Part shown: one piece after another, positions 20,923 through 29,608 of the stretch
Layout: the number at the start of each line of letters is the position of its first letter
Position numbering within the stretch: the first letter of the stretch is position 1
Assembly (NCBI GenBank): GCA_030646295.1
Contig: JAUSND010000003.1
Span: 124,001-188,000 of the forward strand
Length of the DNA stretch: 64,000 nucleotides
Direction: 5' to 3'
From: Moraxellaceae bacterium
Lineage (GTDB): Bacteria; Pseudomonadota; Gammaproteobacteria; Pseudomonadales; Moraxellaceae
The notes under the pieces: generated by a model
Told to the model about the DNA's origin: nothing
Databases searched by the model: none
The model's input: the letters and a program-made list of their open reading frames with translations, nothing else
Made by a program: the position numbers and the translations under genes

Positions 20923-21873
20923 TTACAACCAGTGGCGGCGCTTGAAATACCAGAAGGGGGCGGCGGCAGACAGCAGCATCAGGCCCAGTGCCCATGGATA
21001 ACCCAGTTGCCACTCCAGCTCCGGCATGAACTTGAAGTTCATGCCGTACACACTGGCCACCATGGTGGGCGGCAGGAAAATCACGGCGGCCACCGAGAAG
21101 ATCTTGATGATCTTGTTCTGGTTGACGTTAATGAAGCCGAGCGTGGTATCGAGCAGGAACTTGATCTTGTCGAACAGAAACGAGGTGCTGGCAATCAGCG
21201 ACTCGGAGTCACGGATGATGTCGCGCAGGCGTTCGCTTTGTTCGGCATTCAGGATGCCGGAGCGCAACAGCAGGTAGAGCATGCGCTGCAAGTCCATCAT
21301 CGAGATACGCACCTTGCCGTTCACGTCTTCTTGCCGGGCAATGCTGGTGAGCAGCGATTCCATGTCATCCTGCTCGGCATTACCCAGCACCTGACGCGAG
21401 GTTTCTTCCAGCTCCGCTGCAACACGTTCGAGAATGTCGGCAAGATTTTCCACCTTGGTCTCGAACAGGCCGAGCATGATGGATTTGGAGTTGGTCAGGT
21501 TGATCAGGCCCTTGCGGGCGCGCAGACGGAACAGGCGGAATGCCGCCAGCTCTTCTTCACGCAGCGTGAACAGGCGCTCGCTGTTGAACACAAATGCCGC
21601 CGAGATGTTTTCAGAGTTCTCGTCGGCATAGTTCAGGAAGTAGGAGCTGATGTGCAGGCCATTCTCGGTTTCGTAGAAGCGCGAGGTTGCCTCGATCTCG
21701 TAGAGATCATCAATGGTTGGCAGTTCCTGCTGGTAGGCTACCCGCAGCCATTCACGCTCTTCATCACTGGGGGCAATGGCATCAACCCAGATCACCTCTT
21801 TGACCAGATCCGCAGCGGCATTGATGGCGACCTGTTCGAGGTACCCCTTGTTCAGTGTGAAGGCCATCAGCAT
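20923..21873 (-). CDS. corA: CorA-type Mg2+ (Co2+/Ni2+) channel
   Basis: A 316 aa inner-membrane divalent-cation channel of the CorA family. The cytoplasmic N-terminal part (about 1-250) ends in a long helix (stalk). Two C-terminal membrane helices follow; between them lies the signature YGMNF (near residue 275), the selectivity filter that identifies CorA. The acidic and hydrophobic segment after the filter (MPELEWQLGYP) is the usual periplasmic loop, and the basic end KRRHWL is typical. The start is ATG 21873 or 21867. Monocistronic, convergent with the DUF4382 gene. Confidence 0.95.
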   Translation of the reverse strand: MLMAFTLNKGYLEQVAINAAADLVKEVIWVDAIAPSDEEREWLRVAYQQELPTIDDLYEIEATSRFYETENGLHISSYFLNYADENSENISAAFVFNSERLFTLREEELAAFRLFRLRARKGLINLTNSKSIMLGLFETKVENLADILERVAAELEETSRQVLGNAEQDDMESLLTSIARQEDVNGKVRISMMDLQRMLYLLLRSGILNAEQSERLRDIIRDSESLIASTSFLFDKIKFLLDTTLGFINVNQNKIIKIFSVAAVIFLPPTMVASVYGMNFKFMPELEWQLGYPWALGLMLLSAAAPFWYFKRRHWL

Positions 21874-22066
21874 CGTGTATCACTCGCAACTGGTCAGCAT
21901 CCGGTGAGGGATGCAGGAGATTTGATCGTATAGGCGGAGAATCCTGGTCGAAAAGTGACCTAAATCCTTGAGGGTGTTCGTATTCTAGCAACGGGGCAGG
22001 GCCCGGGCCAGCATCGGGGAGCAGAAGGTAGCACGGAATTGTGACAGGGCCGGGACAAATCTCGGC

Positions 22067-22777
22067 TCAAGGGGTGCGTGCCACGCACCAGACATCAATG
22101 TCGGTCACGCCATGACGTTGCAGCAGACTGGCCAGCGTACCCACAGTTGCCCCGGTGGTCAGCACATCGTCAACGAGGGCGATGTGGGTGGGGTGGCCGA
22201 GAGTGGCCAGACGCGTCGTATTCACGCCGAACACTCCGTCCAGATTGTGCTGGCGTGCCCTGGCATCCAGTGTGCGCTGCGACCTGGTGTGCCGGACACG
22301 GGTGACCAGTTGCGTCTCAAGTGGCAATCCAAGGGTTTTCGCCAGCGGTCGGGCAATCTCGAGTGCCTGGTTATAGCCACGTTCTGCCAGCCGCAGCGGG
22401 TGCAGCGGTACCGGCAGGATCAGTTGCGGGAGCGGACGCTCCGTTGCCATGACGGCATCAAGCAGGAGCTGGCCCAGAAGGGGGGAGTGCGCCAGCTGCC
22501 GGCTGTACTTGAGTCCACCGATCAGGCTGTCTACCGGAAACACATAGCGGAGCGGGGCAATCGCATATTGCTGGGAAGGTGGCCGTGGCCGGCATTCACC
22601 GCAGATCAGCAGTTCCTCGGGCAGCGGAATGGCGCAACGCTCACAGGCGTGCAGGTTCCAGGGCAGGTCCTGCAGGCAGCCAGTGCACAATGCCTGCCCA
22701 CGGGCGGGGGTTTCGCAGAGCAGGCAACTGGCGGGCGGGAGGATTGGCTGGTTGAATTTTAACCATCGGTTAACCAT
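22067..22777 (-). CDS. comF: ComF family phosphoribosyltransferase-like protein
   Basis: A 236 aa cytoplasmic protein. The N-terminal zinc-ribbon-like part has cysteine pairs (CLLCETPARGQALCTGC, CERC, CGEC), followed by a phosphoribosyltransferase fold with the PRPP-binding HIALVDDVLTTGATVGT near residue 205 and the RGYNQ segment. ComF is linked to DNA uptake and, in several gammaproteobacteria, lies divergent to bioB as here. ATG 22777 is chosen because it leaves the bioB promoter free; the frame runs upstream to 22978 but would overlap bioB. Confidence 0.9.
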   Translation of the reverse strand: MVNRWLKFNQPILPPASCLLCETPARGQALCTGCLQDLPWNLHACERCAIPLPEELLICGECRPRPPSQQYAIAPLRYVFPVDSLIGGLKYSRQLAHSPLLGQLLLDAVMATERPLPQLILPVPLHPLRLAERGYNQALEIARPLAKTLGLPLETQLVTRVRHTRSQRTLDARARQHNLDGVFGVNTTRLATLGHPTHIALVDDVLTTGATVGTLASLLQRHGVTDIDVWCVARTP

Positions 22778-22862
22778 GGCATTCCATGCGGGTTGACGGG
22801 AGCGTCCTGCCCCCACAGAATCCGGGACATTACCCGGCCTGCCGCCCTTCAGGAAGTCCCCA

Positions 22863-23921
22863 ATGTCCGCTATTCGCCACGACTGGTCCCGCAACGAAAT
22901 CCGTGCCCTGTTTGATTTGCCGTTCATGGACCTGATGTTCAGGGCCCAGACCGTGCACCGTGCGAATTTCGACCCCAACGCCGTTCAGGTGAGCACCCTG
23001 CTCTCCATCAAGACCGGTGCCTGCCCGGAAGACTGCAAGTACTGCTCGCAGTCCGGCCATTACGACACCGGCCTGGACAAGGAAAAGCTGCTGGAGATAC
23101 AGAAGGTGGTGGAGGAGGCCCTCAATGCAAAGGAAAAGGGTGCCAGCCGTTTCTGCATGGGTGCTGCCTGGCGTTCGCCGCGTGAAAAAGACATGCCCTA
23201 TGTGCTGGAGATGGTGAAACAGGTGAAGGCTCTGGGGCTGGAAACCTGCATGACCCTTGGCATGCTGTCGGCCGATCAGGCACAGCAGTTGGCCGAAGCC
23301 GGGCTCGACTACTACAACCATAATCTCGACACCTCGCCCGAGCACTACGGCAAGATCATCACCACCCGCACCTACGATGATCGCCTCAATACACTGGGTC
23401 ACGTGCGCGAGGCGGGCATCAAGGTGTGCAGCGGCGGCATCGTTGGCCTGGGCGAAGCCCGTGATGACCGTGTCGGTCTGCTCATGCAGCTGGCCAACCT
23501 GCCGGCGCATCCGGAATCCGTGCCTATCAACATGCTGGTGAAAATCGAAGGCACGCCGCTGGGCAACGTCGACGATCTCGATCCCTTCGAATTCATCCGC
23601 ACCATTGCCGTTGCCCGCATGCTGATGCCGGCATCCCATGTGCGTCTGTCTGCCGGTCGTGAAACCATGAATGACGAGATGCAGGCCTTGTGTTTCATGG
23701 CAGGGGCAAACTCCATTTTCTACGGCGAAAAACTGCTGACCACACCCAATCCCGAGGCGGCGCATGATCGTCAGCTGTTTACCCGGCTGGGTATCAATAC
23801 ACAGACGGCGGTAGATGTGTCGGATGAATCCCGGGCAGAGGCCATTGCGCAGTCGGTGCGTCAGCAACAGCTGTCATCGCTGACGCGCGATGCCATGGCC
23901 ACGCGCGACACCGTGAACTGA
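22863..23921 (+). CDS. bioB: Biotin synthase
   Basis: A 352 aa radical SAM enzyme that inserts sulfur into dethiobiotin, the last step of biotin synthesis. The 4Fe-4S ligands are Cys54, Cys58 and Cys61 in [10 protein letters not shown]. Family segments [37 protein letters not shown] and RLSAGRE are all visible, with the 2Fe-2S ligands among the later cysteines and arginine. First gene of the bioBFHCD operon; its stop overlaps bioF by one base. AGGAAG lies 8 bases before the ATG. Cytoplasmic. Confidence 0.98.
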   Translation: MSAIRHDWSRNEIRALFDLPFMDLMFRAQTVHRANFDPNAVQVSTLLSIKTGACPEDCKYCSQSGHYDTGLDKEKLLEIQKVVEEALNAKEKGASRFCMGAAWRSPREKDMPYVLEMVKQVKALGLETCMTLGMLSADQAQQLAEAGLDYYNHNLDTSPEHYGKIITTRTYDDRLNTLGHVREAGIKVCSGGIVGLGEARDDRVGLLMQLANLPAHPESVPINMLVKIEGTPLGNVDDLDPFEFIRTIAVARMLMPASHVRLSAGRETMNDEMQALCFMAGANSIFYGEKLLTTPNPEAAHDRQLFTRLGINTQTAVDVSDESRAEAIAQSVRQQQLSSLTRDAMATRDTVN

Positions 23922-25084
23922 TGTCCTTCGATCTGGCGGCGGTAATTGCACAAAAAAAAGCGGATGGTCTTTACCGGCACCGGCGTACGCTGGCGTCCGG
24001 GCAGGGTGCCAATGTCAGGGTGGATGGCCGTGATCTGCTCAATTTCTGCAGCAATGATTATCTCGGGCTGGCCAGTCATCCCGAAGTGATTGCAGCATTC
24101 CGGCAAGCTGCCTCGACCTATGGTGTGGGCAGCGGTGCATCGCATCTGGTGTGCGGCCACTCTGCCGAGCACGAAGCCCTTGAAGTTGAGCTGGCGGCAT
24201 TCACGGGCCGTCAGCGGGCATTGCTTTTTTCCACTGGTTACATGGCCAATACCGGTATCGTGCAGGCGCTGGTCGGGCGTGGTGATGCAATATTCGAGGA
24301 TCGTCTCAATCATGCATCGCTGATTGATGGGGGCCTGGCTTCGGGAGCGAAGTTCCAGCGTTATCGTCATAACGATGCAGAGAGCCTTGGGGCCCTGCTC
24401 GCCAGGTCCTCGGCAGACAGAAAGCTGATTGTTACGGATGGCGTGTTCAGCATGGACGGCGATGTCGCACCGTTGCCAGCGCTGGCGCAACTGGCACAGC
24501 AGCATGACGCCTGGCTGATGGTGGATGATGCCCATGGCATCGGTGTGCTGGGCGCGCATGGCGCGGGCGTTGCTGAGCACTTTGCCCTTGATGCCAAGGC
24601 CTTGCCGGTGCTGATGGGAACACTGGGCAAGGGTGCCGGCTCCTTTGGTGCCTTTGTGGCCGGCGATGGTGTCCTGATTGATTACCTGATCAATACGGCG
24701 CGTTCCTACATCTACACAACGGCATTGCCGCCAGCGGTGGCAGCAGCATCCCGTACCAGTCTGAAACTTATGCAGAACGGCCAGCACTTGCGTGAAAGGC
24801 TGCGCGGCCATATTCATTATTTTCGTGAACAGGCCACGGGTCTTGGCTTGCAACTGATGGACAGTACAACACCCATCCAGCCCGTGTTGCTGGGCAGTAA
24901 CGAGCGGGCGCTGGCCTGGAGTGCGGCGCTGGAGCAGCGCGGCATTCTGGTAGGGGCGATTCGTCCGCCGACTGTGCCGGTGGGGCAGGCCCGCTTGCGT
25001 ATCACGTTCTCGGCTGCGCATGAACGGGATGATGTTGACCGCTTGCTGCAGGCACTGGCGGATTGCCGCGGGCTGCCGGCATGA
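23921..25084 (+). CDS. bioF: 8-amino-7-oxononanoate synthase
   Basis: A 387 aa PLP enzyme that condenses pimeloyl-ACP (or -CoA) with alanine, the first step in forming the biotin ring. Family features: NFCSNDYLGLASHP near the N-terminus, the DDAHGIGVLG segment that contacts PLP, and Lys237 in GTLGKGAGSFG as the Schiff-base lysine. Length is normal. Starts on the last base of bioB and overlaps bioH by four bases, so translation is likely coupled throughout the operon. Confidence 0.97.
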   Translation: MSFDLAAVIAQKKADGLYRHRRTLASGQGANVRVDGRDLLNFCSNDYLGLASHPEVIAAFRQAASTYGVGSGASHLVCGHSAEHEALEVELAAFTGRQRALLFSTGYMANTGIVQALVGRGDAIFEDRLNHASLIDGGLASGAKFQRYRHNDAESLGALLARSSADRKLIVTDGVFSMDGDVAPLPALAQLAQQHDAWLMVDDAHGIGVLGAHGAGVAEHFALDAKALPVLMGTLGKGAGSFGAFVAGDGVLIDYLINTARSYIYTTALPPAVAAASRTSLKLMQNGQHLRERLRGHIHYFREQATGLGLQLMDSTTPIQPVLLGSNERALAWSAALEQRGILVGAIRPPTVPVGQARLRITFSAAHERDDVDRLLQALADCRGLPA

Positions 25085-25884
25085 GCGGTGTTTTTTACGA
25101 GGATCATGCCTGTACGACGAATCCCGATGCAGCCACTGTGGTGTTGCTGCATGGATGGGGCATGCATTCAGGTGTGTGGCAGGATTTTGTGCCCTTGCTC
25201 ACGGCGCATGTTCATGTGCGCTGCATTGATCTGCCGGGTTTTGGTCATGGCAGTGCCATGGCGGCACCGGAGTCACTCGACGACATGGTGGCAGCTGTCA
25301 TGCTGGCGGCCCCTGCCAGGGCCATCTGGGCAGGCTGGTCGCTGGGGGGACTGGTGGCGCTGGCCATTGCGGCCCGCCATCCTGATCGTGTGACGGCTCT
25401 TGTTCTACTGGCAGCCACCCCGTGTTTTGTACAAAAAAAGGGTTGGCTGACGGCGATGCCACCTGTGCAGTTTGAAACTTTTTCAGACGCGACAAGACAG
25501 AATGCTGATGTGGCGCTGAAGATGTTCATGACCCTGCAATGCAAGGGTTCGGTGTCAATGAAAAGCGACCTGCGTTTTTTGCAGGCTGCATCCGGCAAAT
25601 GCGGTATACCGCATGCGGCTACGCTACTTTCTACGCTTGATCTGCTGGGAACGAGTGACCTGCGTGAAGCCGCTGCGCAACTGGATATTCCCGTGCTGGC
25701 TATTACGGGAGAGGATGATGTTCTGGTGCCGGCTGGCGTTGCTGCGGCACTTGGCGCAAGAAATCCCCGCTGTACGGCTCATGTGGTGACAGGAGCCGCC
25801 CACGTACCGTTCATTTCTCATCCTGGTCATTGCCGCGATGCAATACTGACATTCATGCAGGCAATCCATGAGTAGCCTTTCGGC
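25081..25884 (+). CDS. bioH: Pimeloyl-ACP methyl ester carboxylesterase
   Basis: About 264 aa alpha/beta hydrolase that removes the methyl group put on by BioC, freeing pimeloyl-ACP for BioF. The oxyanion segment LLHGWGMHSGVW, the nucleophile elbow GWSLGG (Ser87), an acidic residue in GEDDVLVP and the histidine in GAAHVPF form the expected triad. Start ATG 25081 overlaps the bioF stop (ATGA), better than a frame extension to 25063. The last codons overlap bioC, which starts at 25868; the stop is TAG/TGA-type at 25873-25875, so the coding end is 25875. Position between bioF and bioC supports the name. Confidence 0.85.
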
Positions 25885-26635
25885 GCGCAAGCAGGAAATT
25901 GCACGGCGTTTTTCCAGTGCGGCATCCACCTATGCCTCGTTTGCGGATCTGCAGGCTGCGATTGCGGACACGCTGCTGGATGCTTGCTGCCCGCAAGGCA
26001 TAGTGCTGGATGCAGGTTGTGGTCGTGGTCGGGAGTCCGTGCTGCTGTCCGGTCATGCGGCCGTTGAAAAAGTGATTGCGCTCGATATGGCCCCGGCAAT
26101 GCTGGCCGCCATACCTGCAGTGGCCAGCGTGGAGCCATTGCCTGGTGATATCGAGGCATTACCGCTGCCGGATGCCAGCGTTGATGTGGTGTTCAGCAGT
26201 TTTGCCATGCAGTGGTGTGAGTCACGCGAACAGGCCTGCCGTGAAATTTTCCGTGTGCTCAAGCCGGGTGGGCGGTTATTGGCGAGTGTGCCGGGACCGG
26301 ACAGCCTGTCAGCCCTGCGTGCCAGCGGACTGCTGCATGTCAATGAGTTTGCCGGCGCCCAGGATTGGGCGACTGCATTGATGCAGGCGGGTTTCAGTGC
26401 GTGTGAATTTACGCAGAACGATTTTTCTGCCCACTTTGTAACGGTGCGGGAACTGCTTCATGCCCTGCAGGGGATAGGGGCCAGCACCTCCAATACGCCA
26501 AGAGACAATCATCTGCGCGGCAAGCAATGGTTGCAGCAGGTCACGAATGCGCTGGAACAGCAGCGCGAGCAGGAAGGCTTGCCACTGCGTTACGACGTGA
26601 TTTTCATGCAGGCCACGCGCGAAACAGGAAACTGA
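25868..26635 (+). CDS. bioC: Malonyl-ACP O-methyltransferase
   Basis: A 255 aa SAM-dependent methyltransferase that methylates malonyl-ACP so that the fatty acid machinery can build the pimeloyl chain. The N-terminal IARRFSSAASTYASFADLQ is typical of BioC, the SAM-binding VLDAGCGRGRES follows near residue 46, and the later FSSFAMQWC and RVLKPGGRL segments fit class I methyltransferases. Overlaps the 3' end of bioH by eight bases and is followed one base later by bioD. Of normal length. Confidence 0.95.
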   Translation: MSSLSARKQEIARRFSSAASTYASFADLQAAIADTLLDACCPQGIVLDAGCGRGRESVLLSGHAAVEKVIALDMAPAMLAAIPAVASVEPLPGDIEALPLPDASVDVVFSSFAMQWCESREQACREIFRVLKPGGRLLASVPGPDSLSALRASGLLHVNEFAGAQDWATALMQAGFSACEFTQNDFSAHFVTVRELLHALQGIGASTSNTPRDNHLRGKQWLQQVTNALEQQREQEGLPLRYDVIFMQATRETGN

Positions 26636-26636
26636 C

Positions 26637-27323
26637 ATGGCAAAGACATATTTTGTGACCGGCACGGACACCGGCGTTGGCAAGACCACGGTGACATGTG
26701 CATTGCTCGCGGCGGCAAAGGCACGTGGCTTGAGTACGCTGGCCCTCAAGCCCATCGCCGCTGGCTGTGAGCAGACGGCCGACGGATTGCGCAACAGTGA
26801 TGCACTGGCACTGCAGGCAGAAATGACCGTGTCGCTCAGCTATCAGGAGATCAATCCGGTGGCATTGCCAGCGGCGCTGTCTCCGCATCTCGCCGCTGCA
26901 GCGGCCGGTCGACGTCTCACACTGGTCCAGATTGCCGGCTACTGCCGTGGTGCACTGATGCACAAGGCGGATTTCCGTCTGGTGGAAGGGGCAGGGGGCT
27001 GGCGGGTGCCGATCAGTGATCGCGAGCTGCTCTCCGGCTTGCCCAAACAACTGGGGATGCCGGTGATTCTCGTGGTTGGCATGCGCCTGGGCTGTATCAA
27101 CCACGCCATTCTCACCACCGAAGCAATCCTGAAGGACGGAGTCCGCCTTGCGGGCTGGGTGGCGAATGTCATCGATCCGGAAATGGCGGCGCTGGAAGAC
27201 AACCTGAACACCCTTCAGGGACTGTTGCCGGCTCCCTGTCTGGGCGTGTTGCCATGGGCGCCGGGTGAGACTGCAGGGGCTCTGGGGCAGAGACTGGATC
27301 TGGAGCCGTTACTGACGGCCTGA
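26637..27323 (+). CDS. bioD: Dethiobiotin synthetase
   Basis: A 228 aa ATP-dependent carboxylase that closes the ureido ring to form dethiobiotin, the BioB substrate. The P-loop is FVTGTDTGVGKTT (residues 6-18). KPIAAGC, the EGAGGWRVP segment and LGCINHA fit the family. Last gene of the bio operon; bioA (DAPA aminotransferase) is absent from this window and must be elsewhere. No clear hairpin follows the stop. Confidence 0.97.
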   Translation: MAKTYFVTGTDTGVGKTTVTCALLAAAKARGLSTLALKPIAAGCEQTADGLRNSDALALQAEMTVSLSYQEINPVALPAALSPHLAAAAAGRRLTLVQIAGYCRGALMHKADFRLVEGAGGWRVPISDRELLSGLPKQLGMPVILVVGMRLGCINHAILTTEAILKDGVRLAGWVANVIDPEMAALEDNLNTLQGLLPAPCLGVLPWAPGETAGALGQRLDLEPLLTA

Positions 27324-27684
27324 TCAAGCGTTTTTGACCTGTTGCATGGTTGGCAGGACTTCAGCGCCGCAATTTTTTCCTGTAATGACGAATGCGGCGT
27401 TATTCATGCCGGCTCTTTGTGTTTTGTCCTGTACAAAGCAGGGTTTTGTACAGGCGAAATCCTCTCGAAGCTGCTCATAATTTCCCCGGAAAGCAGCGAG
27501 TTTCAGGGACTCCCCGTGAACAGGTGGTCATCAATAGCACTGTAGTACATGGGGTTTCTCCACTAAACTTCCGCCGCTTTTGTGTCCGACAAACATTGCA
27601 TGTAAAGCAAGGTTGTGACTGTCGGGTTCACATACATGACGAAACGGGCGATCCCAGCCCCCCGAGACTAGCGAGGTCACTACC
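27324..27684 (+). promoter_or_regulatory. 361-base regulatory region upstream of acyl-CoA dehydrogenase genes
   Basis: No gene is seen here. It holds an exact 10-bp inverted repeat, CCTGTACAAA (27428-27437) and TTTGTACAGG (27445-27454), spaced by seven bases, a good candidate operator. A looser TGTGA...TCACA pair (27614-27632, nine-base spacer) lies closer to the gene. AGCGAGG lies upstream of ATG 27685. A CATAAT box at 27476-27481 could be a -10, without a well-spaced -35. Confidence 0.55.
27428..27454. promoter_or_regulatory. Perfect inverted repeat, candidate operator
   Basis: CCTGTACAAA, seven bases, TTTGTACAGG: both arms match exactly. No T run follows, so it is not a terminator. The symmetric form suits a dimeric TetR- or GntR-type repressor of fatty acid genes. 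It lies about 230 bases before the first acyl-CoA dehydrogenase. No regulator gene is adjacent. Confidence 0.6.
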
Positions 27685-29487
27685 ATGGCTACTCCGTACA
27701 AGGCTCCACTGCGTGACATGCAGTTTGTGATGCATGAAGTTCTGGAAGTGGAAAAGCACTATCAGTCCATCCCGGCCTATGCCGACACCAATCGCGAGCT
27801 CGTGGATAGCGTGCTTGAAGCCGGTGCGCAGTTCGCGGAGAACGAACTGTCCCCGATCAACCGTTCCGGCGACGAAGAAGGCTGCCAGTGGAACAACGGT
27901 GTGGTGACCACACCCAAGGGCTTCAAGGAAGCCTACGCCAAGTTCGTCGAGCTCGGTTTCGGTGCGCTGGCATCGCCAGTAGAGCACGGTGGTCAGGGCC
28001 TGCCGCCATCACTGGGCATCGCCATGAGCGAAATGACCGGCACCGCCAACTGGTCCTGGTCCATGTACCCGGGCCTGTCCCATGGTGCCATCAACACGGT
28101 GGAAGCTCACGGTACCCCGGAACAGAAAGAAGTCTATCTGACCAAGCTGATCTCCGGTGAGTGGACCGGCACCATGTGCCTGACCGAATCCCATGCGGGC
28201 TCCGATCTGGGCATCATCCGTACCAAGGCCGAGCCGAAGGCTGATGGTTCCTATGCCATCACCGGCACCAAGATCTTCATTTCCGCTGGCGAACACGACA
28301 TGGCCGAGAACATCGTCCACGTGGTGCTGGCCCGCCTGCCTGATGCTCCCAAGGGCACCAAGGGCATCTCGCTGTTCCTCGTACCGAAGTTCCTGCCAAA
28401 GGCAGACGGCTCCGTGGGCGAGCGTAATGCCGTGGTGTGTGGCTCCATCGAACACAAGATGGGCATCAAGGCCTCTGCCACCTGCGTGATGAACTTTGAC
28501 GGCGCCACCGGCTTCCTGATCGGTGCGCCGAACAAGGGCCTTAACGCCATGTTCACGTTCATGAACACCGCCCGTGTCGGTACCGCCCTGCAGGGTGTGT
28601 GTGCCGCTGAAGGTGCTTTCCAGGGCTCCCTGGCCTATGCCAAGGACCGTCTGGCCATGCGTTCCCTGTCCGGCCCCAAGGCGCCGGAGAAAGAAGCAGA
28701 TCCGATCATTGTGCATCCTGCCGTCCGCAACATGCTGATGACCCAGAAAGCGTTCGCTGAAGGTGGTCGTGCACTGGTGTACTGGCTGTCCACGCAGACT
28801 GACCTGGTGTTTGGCGCTGAAAGCGAAGAAGTGCGCAAGCAGGCTGATGACCTGATGAGCTTCCTCACCCCGATCGCCAAGGCCTTCCTGACCGAAGCCG
28901 GTTCCGAAGCCGCCAAGCATGGTGTGCAGGTGTACGGTGGCCACGGCTTCATCCGCGAGTGGGGCATGGAGCAGATCGTGCGTGACACACGCATTGCCTG
29001 CCTCTATGAAGGCACCACCGAAATCCAGGCGCTCGATCTGCTCGGCCGCAAGGTGCTGCAGACCCAGGGTGGCATGCTGAAGAACTTCACGAAGATCGTG
29101 CACAAGTTCTGTGCTGCCAATGAAGGCAATGCTGCCATGGCCGAATTTGTGGCGCCGCTTGCTGCCCTGAACAAGGAATGGGGCGACATGACCATGAAGA
29201 TCGGCATGAAGGCCATGCAGAACCCGGATGAAGTGGGCGCTGCCGCTGTCGATTACATGTACTACTCGGGCTACGTGACGCTGGCCTATCTGTGGGCTCT
29301 GATGGCGAAGATTGCCCAGGACAAGATTGCTGCCGGTACAACGGAAGAGGCTTTCTACAAGGCCAAGATCCAGACAGCCCAGTTCTACTTCAAGAAGATC
29401 CTGCCGCGTACCAAGAGCCACGTCGATGCAATCGATGGCGGTCTGGAAGTGCTGATGCAGGTCGACGTGGACGCTTTCGCGTTCTGA
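27685..29487 (+). CDS. Acyl-CoA dehydrogenase (long form, FadE-like)
   Basis: A 600 aa flavoenzyme that forms the trans-2 double bond of acyl-CoA in beta-oxidation. It has the long layout with an acyl-CoA dehydrogenase core (about 60-470) and an extra C-terminal helical domain. FAD/substrate motifs are MCLTESHAGSDLG and YAITGTKIFIS; the candidate catalytic base is Glu442 in CLYEGTTEIQ, next to GGHGFIREWGMEQIVRDTR. A related 590 aa paralogue follows 121 bases later. The tandem after bioD matches, from memory, the fadE pair near the Pseudomonas bio operon. Chain-length preference is unknown. Its codon use is strongly biased, as in highly expressed genes. Confidence 0.95.
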   Translation: MATPYKAPLRDMQFVMHEVLEVEKHYQSIPAYADTNRELVDSVLEAGAQFAENELSPINRSGDEEGCQWNNGVVTTPKGFKEAYAKFVELGFGALASPVEHGGQGLPPSLGIAMSEMTGTANWSWSMYPGLSHGAINTVEAHGTPEQKEVYLTKLISGEWTGTMCLTESHAGSDLGIIRTKAEPKADGSYAITGTKIFISAGEHDMAENIVHVVLARLPDAPKGTKGISLFLVPKFLPKADGSVGERNAVVCGSIEHKMGIKASATCVMNFDGATGFLIGAPNKGLNAMFTFMNTARVGTALQGVCAAEGAFQGSLAYAKDRLAMRSLSGPKAPEKEADPIIVHPAVRNMLMTQKAFAEGGRALVYWLSTQTDLVFGAESEEVRKQADDLMSFLTPIAKAFLTEAGSEAAKHGVQVYGGHGFIREWGMEQIVRDTRIACLYEGTTEIQALDLLGRKVLQTQGGMLKNFTKIVHKFCAANEGNAAMAEFVAPLAALNKEWGDMTMKIGMKAMQNPDEVGAAAVDYMYYSGYVTLAYLWALMAKIAQDKIAAGTTEEAFYKAKIQTAQFYFKKILPRTKSHVDAIDGGLEVLMQVDVDAFAF

Positions 29488-29512
29488 AGTTGATGGTACA
29501 TGTCTAGCAGGA

Positions 29513-29535
29513 AGCCCGCGCATGCGGGCTTTTTG
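29513..29535 (+). terminator. Rho-independent terminator
   Basis: AGCCCGC, four-base loop, GCGGGCT (29513-29530), then TTTTT. It lies 25 bases after the first acyl-CoA dehydrogenase, so the second probably has its own promoter or is read by partial read-through. Confidence 0.85.
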
Positions 29536-29608
29536 CTAATGGTTTTTTTCAGGCGTCGTGTTTGCCACAAGCGAGCATGCCGGCAAGTGATTCAAGAGGT
29601 AGTAGAGA

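Noticed and set aside
23861-25021. A 386-codon open frame opposite bioF
   Set aside because: Same artefact: it lies wholly antisense to conserved bioF and shows no motif or ribosome site.
25876-25884. A longer bioH end
   Set aside because: The bioH stop codon lies at 25873-25875; the feature end of 25884 given for bioH is nine bases too far and should be read as 25875.
27614-27632. CRP/Vfr binding site TGTGA...TCACA
   Set aside because: The spacer is nine bases, not the six of a CRP site.
28009-29523. A 504-codon open frame opposite the first acyl-CoA dehydrogenase
   Set aside because: Antisense to a strongly conserved and biased gene; histidine- and arginine-rich composition is typical of shadow frames.
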